Assembly (NCBI GenBank): GCA_903934275.1 | Contig: CAIZNF010000593.1 | Location: forward strand, 1-5,161 | Direction of reading: 5' to 3' | DNA: 5,161 nt | Source of the DNA: an uncultured Nitrosomonadales bacterium | Lineage (GTDB): Bacteria; Pseudomonadota; Gammaproteobacteria; Burkholderiales; Gallionellaceae | In this document: piece after piece, positions 1 to 5,161 of the stretch | Layout of the letters: each line of letters starts with the position of its first letter | How positions within the stretch are numbered: the stretch's first letter is position 1 | Translations under genes and position numbers: made by a program | Notes under the pieces: model-generated | Database searches by the model: none | The model's input: the letters and a program-made list of their open reading frames with translations, nothing else | What the model was told of the DNA's origin: nothing

Positions 1-787
<787 letters not shown>

Positions 788-808
788 TATTTCAATAAAG
801 TTTTTACT

Positions 809-1108
809 ATGCACCCTACTATGCTTTTGGCCAATGCAGATGTCCGGAAAATTGCCCGCTTGGCGCGGCTGGCGATGGACGAAACGGAAATTGAGGCAGC
901 CCGCTCACAATTGTCCGGCATTTTTGCCCTGATTGCGGAGATGCAGGCCGTCGACACTCAAGGCATTACGCCGATGTCACACGCCCAGGATGTGTCCCTG
1001 CGGCTGCGTGAAGATGCGGTGACAGAAGCCAACCAGCGTGAGCTGTTCCAGTCCCTTGCACCGCAAGTAGAAGCGGGGCTGTATCTCGTCCCGCAAGTCA
1101 TCGAGTAG
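809..1108 (+). CDS. gatC: Asp/Glu-tRNA(Asn/Gln) amidotransferase subunit C
   Basis: Small subunit of the GatCAB amidotransferase. It wraps around the GatA-GatB interface and stabilises the complex in the cytoplasm. The 99-residue product has the GatC hallmarks: [13 protein letters not shown] (11-23) at the N-terminus, a middle stretch around [12 protein letters not shown], the conserved region [21 protein letters not shown], and the typical ending YLVPQVIE. Length fits the family (about 95-100). Two in-frame ATGs are possible, at 809 and 821 (giving 95 residues). Neither has a clear Shine-Dalgarno; only a weak ATAAAG lies 8 bases before 809. I keep 809, but 821 gives an N-terminus equally typical of the family. 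The stop is 8 bases before gatA, which implies cotranscription and likely translational coupling. Confidence 0.94.
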   Translation: MHPTMLLANADVRKIARLARLAMDETEIEAARSQLSGIFALIAEMQAVDTQGITPMSHAQDVSLRLREDAVTEANQRELFQSLAPQVEAGLYLVPQVIE

Positions 1109-1116
1109 CCCGAAAC

Positions 1117-2586
1117 ATGCTTAATTTCAACTTGCAACAACTCGGCAGCGCATTGCGCGCCAAAAAAATCTCCAGCATCGAGCTGACACAGCTTTACCTC
1201 GACCGTATCGCCGCGTTCAATCCGGCGCTCAACGCTTACATCACCACCAGCGCCGAAACCAGTTTGGCACAAGCGCGTTCGGCCGATGCAATGCTGGCCG
1301 ACGGCATAGCACAAACTCTCACTGGCATACCGATAGCCCAGAAAGACATTTTCTGCGCCAAGGGCTGGCGCACCACCTGCGGCTCGAAGATGTTGGAAAA
1401 TTTCGTCGCGCCCTACGATGCGCATGTCATCGCGCAATTCAACAGCGCGGGGGCAGTAAATCTCGGCAAGACCAACATGGACGAATTCGCCATGGGTTCA
1501 TCCAACGAAACTTCGTATTTCGGCGCGGTAAAGAACCCGTGGGACGCGACGCGCGTGCCTGGAGGCAGTTCCGGTGGCTCGGCCTGTGCGGTGGCCGCGC
1601 GACTGTGCGCCGCCGCAACGGGAACTGACACCGGCGGCTCGATCCGCCAGCCTGCCGCACTGTGCGGCATCTCCGGCATCAAGCCGACTTACGGCACGGT
1701 GTCGCGCTACGGCATGATCGCCTTCGCCTCCAGTCTCGATCAGGCAGGGCCTATGGCGCGCAGTGCGGAAGACTTGGCGTTGCTGCTCAACGTGATGACC
1801 GGTTTCGATGAGCGCGATTCAACCAGCCTGCAACGCGACAAGGAAGATTACGCACGCGATTTGAGCAAGCCGCTGTCCGGCTTACGCATCGGCTTGCCAA
1901 AAGAGTTTTTTGCCGAAGGCTTGAGCAGCGATGTCTGCAAGGCCGTCGAAACAGCCATTGCTGAATACAAAAAACTCGGCGCATCCGTCGTGGAAATCAG
2001 CTTGCCTAATTCAAAACTGTCGGTGCCGGTTTACTACGTGCTGGCTCCGGCGGAAGCCTCCAGCAACTTGTCGCGTTTCGACGGCGTGCGTTACGGCTAC
2101 CGCGCACCGGACTACACAGACCTCGCCGATATGTACGAAAAGAGCCGCGCGCAGGGCTTCGGCGCGGAAGTGAAACGGCGCATCATGATCGGCACATACG
2201 TTCTGAGCCACGGCTACTACGATGCCTATTACCTGCAGGCGCAGAAGATTCGCCGCCTGATAGCACAAGATTTCACCGATGCATTCAAGCAATGCGACAT
2301 CATCATGGGGCCGACCAGCCCGAGCACTGCGTTCAAATTGGGCGAGAAGGGCGACGATCCGGTGCAGATGTACCTGTCCGATATCTACACTATCGCGGTT
2401 AATTTGGCGGGGCTACCAGGCATGTCCATTCCTTGCGGCTTCGGCGCGCTCAACAATGGCAATCCGGGCATGCCGGTGGGCTTGCAGATCATCGGCAACT
2501 ATTTCGATGAGGCGCGCATGCTGAACGTCGCGCACCAATATCAACTGGCAACGGATTGGCACGACCGCGTGCCGCAAGGGCTGTAA
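1117..2586 (+). CDS. gatA: Asp/Glu-tRNA(Asn/Gln) amidotransferase subunit A (glutaminase)
   Basis: Amidase-signature enzyme that hydrolyses glutamine and feeds ammonia through an internal channel to GatB for amidation of Asp-tRNA(Asn) or Glu-tRNA(Gln). The 489-residue length is normal for GatA. The Ser-cisSer-Lys triad is complete: Lys76 in [10 protein letters not shown], Ser151 in [10 protein letters not shown], and nucleophile Ser175 in [12 protein letters not shown]. The spacings of 75 and 24 residues match the Lys79/Ser154/Ser178 of the S. aureus enzyme as I recall them. Other GatA blocks are [15 protein letters not shown] (117-131) and, near the C-terminus, the region around [13 protein letters not shown]. 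The ATG at 1117 follows gatC by 8 bases with no strong ribosome site, so coupling to gatC translation is likely. GatB follows after 37 bases. No frameshift or missing catalytic residue is seen. Confidence 0.97.
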   Translation: MLNFNLQQLGSALRAKKISSIELTQLYLDRIAAFNPALNAYITTSAETSLAQARSADAMLADGIAQTLTGIPIAQKDIFCAKGWRTTCGSKMLENFVAPYDAHVIAQFNSAGAVNLGKTNMDEFAMGSSNETSYFGAVKNPWDATRVPGGSSGGSACAVAARLCAAATGTDTGGSIRQPAALCGISGIKPTYGTVSRYGMIAFASSLDQAGPMARSAEDLALLLNVMTGFDERDSTSLQRDKEDYARDLSKPLSGLRIGLPKEFFAEGLSSDVCKAVETAIAEYKKLGASVVEISLPNSKLSVPVYYVLAPAEASSNLSRFDGVRYGYRAPDYTDLADMYEKSRAQGFGAEVKRRIMIGTYVLSHGYYDAYYLQAQKIRRLIAQDFTDAFKQCDIIMGPTSPSTAFKLGEKGDDPVQMYLSDIYTIAVNLAGLPGMSIPCGFGALNNGNPGMPVGLQIIGNYFDEARMLNVAHQYQLATDWHDRVPQGL

Positions 2587-2608
2587 GGATCATAATGGAA
2601 CGACCCAT

Positions 2609-2614
2609 AAGGAA
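2609..2614 (+). promoter_or_regulatory. gatB ribosome binding site
   Basis: AAGGAA lies 9 bases before the ATG at 2624, inside the 37-base gatA-gatB spacer. It is the clearest Shine-Dalgarno in the gat operon and supports the chosen start. An earlier ATG at 2595 is out of frame with gatB. Confidence 0.65.
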
Positions 2615-2623
2615 ACGATAGAC

Positions 2624-4087
2624 ATGACTTGGGAAATCGTCATCGGGCTGGAAGTACATGCACAGCTCTCGACCAGCAGCAAAATCTTCTCCGGCGCTTC
2701 GACCGCATATGGGGCGGAACCGAACACGCAAGCCGATGCGGTGAGCATCGCGCTGCCCGGTGTATTGCCGGTGCTGAACAAGGGCGCGGTGGAGCGCGCC
2801 ATCAAATTCGGCCTCGCCGTCGGCGCGCATATCGCACCGCACTCGGTGTTTGCGCGCAAGAATTATTTCTACCCCGATCTGCCCAAGGGTTACCAGATCA
2901 GCCAGTTCGACTTACCGGTGGTCGGCCAAGGCGCGCTGACTATCCAGGTCGAGCCGCTATCCGCTCCCTCGGCAGGCTCGGGACAATCCTACGAGAAAGT
3001 GGTGCGCATCACCCGCGCGCACTTGGAAGAAGACGCGGGCAAATCTGTTCACGGCGATTCGCAAGGCGTGACCGGCATCGACCTGAATCGCGCCGGCACA
3101 CCGCTGTTGGAAATAGTCTCCGAGCCGGACATGCGCTCCGCTGCCGAAGCGGTGGCCTATGCCAAAGCGTTGCATTCGCTGGTGCGCTGGATCGGCATCT
3201 GCGACGGCAACATGCAGGAGGGCTCGTTCCGCTGCGATGTGAACGTATCGGTGCGCAAGACTGGCGCACCGCTCGGCACGCGTCGCGAAATCAAGAATCT
3301 CAACTCGTTCAAGTTTATGCAACAGGCCATCGATTACGAGGTGAGATGGCAGATCGATACGCTGGAAAACGGTGGCAAAATTCAGCAAGCCACCATCCTG
3401 TTCAACCCGGATACCGGCGAGACCCGCGCCATGCGCAGCAAGGAAGACGCGCACGACTATCGCTATTTCCCCGATCCCGACCTGTTACCGCTGGACATCA
3501 CACCCGCGATGCTCGAACAAGTGCGCGCCACATTGCCGGAGTTGCCGCAAACCAAGCGCGAACGCTACACCAGCGAATACGCACTCTCCGCCTACGATGC
3601 CAACGGTCTCACCGCTTCGCGTGAGATGGCGGATTTTTTTGAGGCCGTTTTGAAATGTGTTCCAGCGCAAGCTAAGATGTGCGCCAATTGGTTGATCGGC
3701 GAAGTCAGTGCGCAATTAAATCGCGATGGACTGGAAATGGCGCAGTGCCCGATCACGCCGCAACAACTCGGCGGCATATTAAAGCGCATTGCGGATAGCA
3801 CCATTTCCAATGCGAGTGCAAAAGATGTGTTCCGTGCAATGTGGTCTGAAGGCGGTAATGCAGATGCCATCATCGAAGCAAAAGGACTAAAGCAAGTTTC
3901 CGACAGCGGGGAGATCGAAGCGCTGGTGGACGAAATCATCGCCGCCAACGCAGACAAGGCTACCGAGTATCGCGGCGGCAAGGATAAGTTGTTCGGATTT
4001 TTTGTTGGCCTGGCAATGAAAGCCAGCAAGGGTAAAGCCAACCCCGCGCAATTGAATGAGATTTTGAAACAGAAGCTTTCCGGCTGA
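2624..4087 (+). CDS. gatB: Asp/Glu-tRNA(Asn/Gln) amidotransferase subunit B
   Basis: Subunit that binds the mischarged tRNA, activates its Asp or Glu side chain with ATP, and amidates it with ammonia from GatA. The start [15 protein letters not shown] is typical. The cradle domain (about 1-300) carries His12, the signature [16 protein letters not shown] (81-96), [11 protein letters not shown] (133-143, Glu136 aligning with a Mg ligand of S. aureus GatB) and [19 protein letters not shown] (153-171). The helical and YqeY-like tail that contacts tRNA follows and ends [15 protein letters not shown]. At 487 residues it is slightly long, because about 11 extra residues sit after residue 110 ([11 protein letters not shown] region), just before the conserved [12 protein letters not shown] block. 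That insert resembles a translated short dispersed repeat. GC falls from about 60-65% near 3120-3300 to about 47-50% in lines sampled at 3661-3900, though the family sequence continues intact. Last gene of the gatCAB operon. Confidence 0.97.
   Translation: MTWEIVIGLEVHAQLSTSSKIFSGASTAYGAEPNTQADAVSIALPGVLPVLNKGAVERAIKFGLAVGAHIAPHSVFARKNYFYPDLPKGYQISQFDLPVVGQGALTIQVEPLSAPSAGSGQSYEKVVRITRAHLEEDAGKSVHGDSQGVTGIDLNRAGTPLLEIVSEPDMRSAAEAVAYAKALHSLVRWIGICDGNMQEGSFRCDVNVSVRKTGAPLGTRREIKNLNSFKFMQQAIDYEVRWQIDTLENGGKIQQATILFNPDTGETRAMRSKEDAHDYRYFPDPDLLPLDITPAMLEQVRATLPELPQTKRERYTSEYALSAYDANGLTASREMADFFEAVLKCVPAQAKMCANWLIGEVSAQLNRDGLEMAQCPITPQQLGGILKRIADSTISNASAKDVFRAMWSEGGNADAIIEAKGLKQVSDSGEIEALVDEIIAANADKATEYRGGKDKLFGFFVGLAMKASKGKANPAQLNEILKQKLSG
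2957..2989 (+). repeat. Possible short dispersed repeat inserted in frame in gatB
   Basis: The stretch encoding [11 protein letters not shown] (GatB residues 112-122) is absent from the S. aureus GatB sequence as I remember it: the two align without gaps to residue 110 and then differ by 11 residues. The core CCCTCGGCAGGCTCGGGACA (2966-2985) closely resembles the CTTCGACAGGCTCAGGACA-type interspersed repeat I know from many environmental bacterial genomes, which often appears inside genes as a Ser/Gly/Pro-rich peptide. I found no second copy in this window. Boundaries are approximate. Confidence 0.5.
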
Positions 4088-4299
4088 ATCAAGCCTCCCT
4101 GCGAAATACGCTACATTCGTGTGGACTGAACGGGGATTGTGCGCAAATTTTTTAATTTCTCAGAATTAATCCTCTGCCACTTGGTGCGTAGGCTGCTTGA
4201 AAGCCAGCAGCTTGGAGAGCGCAGTTAATACCCCGCTGCTTGCGGCAGGGTGCTTCAACGGGCCCGACCTACATTGTGTCCGGCTTGTTAGGCTTGGGA
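4088..4299. other. Gene-free gap between convergent gatB and SDR genes
   Basis: This 212-base spacer has no plausible coding frame. It contains a T6 run at 4148-4153, an AT-rich hairpin (TTAATTT 4152-4158 with GAATTAA 4163-4169, loop CTCA), an 8-bp hairpin with one G-T pair (4190-4197 with 4206-4213), a GC-rich hairpin at 4231-4250, the palindrome CGGGCCCG at 4259-4266, and the direct repeats GCTGCTTG (4192-4199, 4235-4242) and GGCTTG (4282-4287, 4291-4296). The gap must hold the 3' ends of both flanking transcripts. The density of small structures also suggests degraded repeat sequence. Confidence 0.5.
4231..4250. terminator. GC-rich hairpin, possible bidirectional transcript end
   Basis: CCCCGCTGC and GCGGCAGGG pair around TT. 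The stem includes one G-T pair and one C-A mismatch, and the tip closes as a CTTG (CUUG) tetraloop, which is known to be stable in RNA. It lies between convergent genes, where a shared terminator is expected. No T-run follows on either strand, so it is not a classical intrinsic terminator; it may instead protect 3' ends or be part of a repeat. Confidence 0.3.
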
Positions 4300-5097
4300 T
4301 TAAATCAGATTGCGCGGTTTGTGCGGTGCTTTGGCAAACAGTCGGTCATATAACCAGCGAGGCAACAGCTTGAGCACGCGCCCAGCCAAACCCATTTGCC
4401 ATGGGATCACGGTGAATGTAGTTTGCCGTTCAATGGTGCGTGCCAAGCGTTTCGCCGCTTCATTCACATCCAGCAGAAATGGCATCGGATAAGGGTTGAT
4501 GGCGGTCATCGATGTTTTGATGTAGCCCGGGCAGATCGTGACAACCTTTACACCGCTGTCATGCAGTTCAACGCGCAAGGATTCCAGATATGAAATTGCG
4601 GCGGCTTTGGAGGCGGAGTAGGCACCAGCCCCCGGCAGACCACGAAAACCGGCCACGCTGGCGATGCCCACCAGAACCCCTCCCGGCCCCACTTTTTCAG
4701 GGGATGAGTTGGCGCGCATTGCCGCGATGAAAGGCTGGAAGGTTTTCACCATACCCAGCACATTGGTGTCCATTATTTGTTGAAACGCATCCAAGTCTTC
4801 GGCATATTCGGTGAGCGTACCGGTGCTCACCCCGGCATTGGCGATCACGATGTCCGGCGCGCCGATACGGGTAATGAAATCGCTGGCCGCAACCCGCACA
4901 GCAGCCGCATCCCGCACGTCCAGTGTGTAACAAAAGACTCGATCTGGAAATTCTGCGGCGAGTGCTTGCAATAACGCACCGCGTCGTGCAAAGGCGGCGA
5001 CAATTGCGCCGCGTTTCAGGTAGTGGCGCGCCAGAGCTAGGCCCAAGCCGCTCGACGCACCGGACACCACCACTTTCAACATGGGTGATTCGTTCAC
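4300..5097 (-). CDS. SDR family NAD(P)-dependent oxidoreductase, substrate unknown
   Basis: Classical short-chain dehydrogenase/reductase with a single Rossmann domain, 265 residues. Motifs in order: cofactor loop SGASSGLG (12-19, Ser in place of the usual first Thr of TGxxxGxG); Arg38-Arg39 after the second beta strand, which suggests NADP(H); LDVRD (59-63); NAG (87-89); and catalytic Asn112, Ser147, Tyr160 and Lys164 (YxxxK) with PG at 190-191. All four catalytic residues are present, so an active enzyme is expected. The C-terminal 35 residues carry aromatic and basic groups (WQMGLAGRVLKLLPRWLYDR), possibly an amphipathic helix touching membrane or partner; this is inference. The start taken is GTG at 5097, preceded by AGGCG at 7-base spacing. 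ATG at 5082 would give a 260-residue protein starting MLKVVVSGASSG, which is also family-typical. It is convergent with gatB and shows no operon partner inside the window. No specific substrate can be assigned. Confidence 0.9.
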   Translation of the reverse strand: MNESPMLKVVVSGASSGLGLALARHYLKRGAIVAAFARRGALLQALAAEFPDRVFCYTLDVRDAAAVRVAASDFITRIGAPDIVIANAGVSTGTLTEYAEDLDAFQQIMDTNVLGMVKTFQPFIAAMRANSSPEKVGPGGVLVGIASVAGFRGLPGAGAYSASKAAAISYLESLRVELHDSGVKVVTICPGYIKTSMTAINPYPMPFLLDVNEAAKRLARTIERQTTFTVIPWQMGLAGRVLKLLPRWLYDRLFAKAPHKPRNLI

Positions 5098-5161
5098 TTT
5101 TTCGCCTGCTTGTGAAATAACCAGCGAGTTGGCTGTGGTTTTTTAACGTGAAACAACATAA
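5098..5161. other. Upstream region of the SDR gene, cut by the right edge
   Basis: These 64 bases hold no coding frame that I can support. On the minus strand TTTCAC occurs twice, at 5153-5148 and 5117-5112, 36 bases apart. I see no convincing -35/-10 pair, so the promoter may lie beyond the edge or the gene may follow another in an operon. Confidence 0.4.
5103..5107 (-). promoter_or_regulatory. Ribosome binding site supporting the GTG start of the SDR gene
   Basis: The minus strand reads AGGCG followed by an A-rich spacer and GTG at 5097-5095; the AGG lies 7 bases from the start codon. No comparable site precedes the alternative ATG at 5082, and an in-frame TAA at 5145-5143 limits upstream extension. 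Confidence 0.45.

Noticed and set aside
2629..3624. 331-codon plus-strand open frame inside gatB
   Set aside because: It overlaps gatB in another frame. The Arg/His/Ala-rich composition is typical of a frame-shifted reading of GC-rich codons, and no recognisable domain is seen.
3592..4092. 166-codon minus-strand open frame antisense to the gatB 3' end
   Set aside because: It is antisense to conserved GatB, has no ribosome site and no recognisable motif.
4139..4153. Intrinsic terminator for gatB ending in the T6 run
   Set aside because: The run is present, but the bases just upstream form only a TGCGCA-type short palindrome, not a stable GC-rich stem.
4253..4293. Integron attC-like sequence (GCCTAAC at 4293-4287 minus, with GTTGAAG nearby)
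   Set aside because: The second core does not fit GTTRRRY, the spacing of about 41 bases is too short, the arms do not pair, and there is no integrase or cassette context.
5121..5141. AACCA/TGGTT inverted repeat upstream of the SDR gene
   Set aside because: Five-base arms around a loop of about 12 bases, with no further support; likely chance.

Overview
The window looks like chromosomal DNA of a betaproteobacterium. The gene order (mreB divergent from gatC-gatA-gatB), the protein sequences and the moderately high GC (about 60% in the well-conserved coding parts) all fit this group. A member of the Nitrosomonadales/Gallionellaceae type is my guess, from general resemblance only. Most of the window is housekeeping sequence. 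I see no phage, transposon, CRISPR array, tRNA or rRNA, and no convincing new multigene system.

Layout. Positions 1-724 (minus) hold the N-terminal two thirds of MreB, the actin-like cell-shape protein; the gene runs off the left edge. Positions 725-808 are a short divergent promoter region. Its best sigma70-like -10 boxes for the two directions overlap, and a perfect 7-bp inverted repeat flanks them. Positions 809-4087 (plus) are gatC, gatA and gatB, tightly packed and probably one transcript. Positions 4088-4299 are a gene-free gap between convergent genes, containing several small hairpins and short repeats. Positions 4300-5097 (minus) encode a classical short-chain dehydrogenase/reductase (SDR). 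The last 64 bases are its upstream region.

Function. GatA, GatB and GatC form the trimeric tRNA-dependent amidotransferase. GatA releases ammonia from glutamine. GatB activates the mischarged Asp-tRNA(Asn) and/or Glu-tRNA(Gln) and uses the ammonia to form Asn-tRNA or Gln-tRNA. GatC holds the two together. All three genes look intact and keep their key residues. MreB directs lateral wall synthesis. Its neighbourhood with gatCAB is a known betaproteobacterial arrangement and does not by itself imply shared function. The SDR's substrate cannot be told from sequence.

Most worth a second look: (1) an in-frame insertion of about 11 residues in GatB whose DNA resembles a short dispersed repeat; (2) the compact mreB/gatC divergent promoter; (3) the hairpin-rich gap at 4088-4299.
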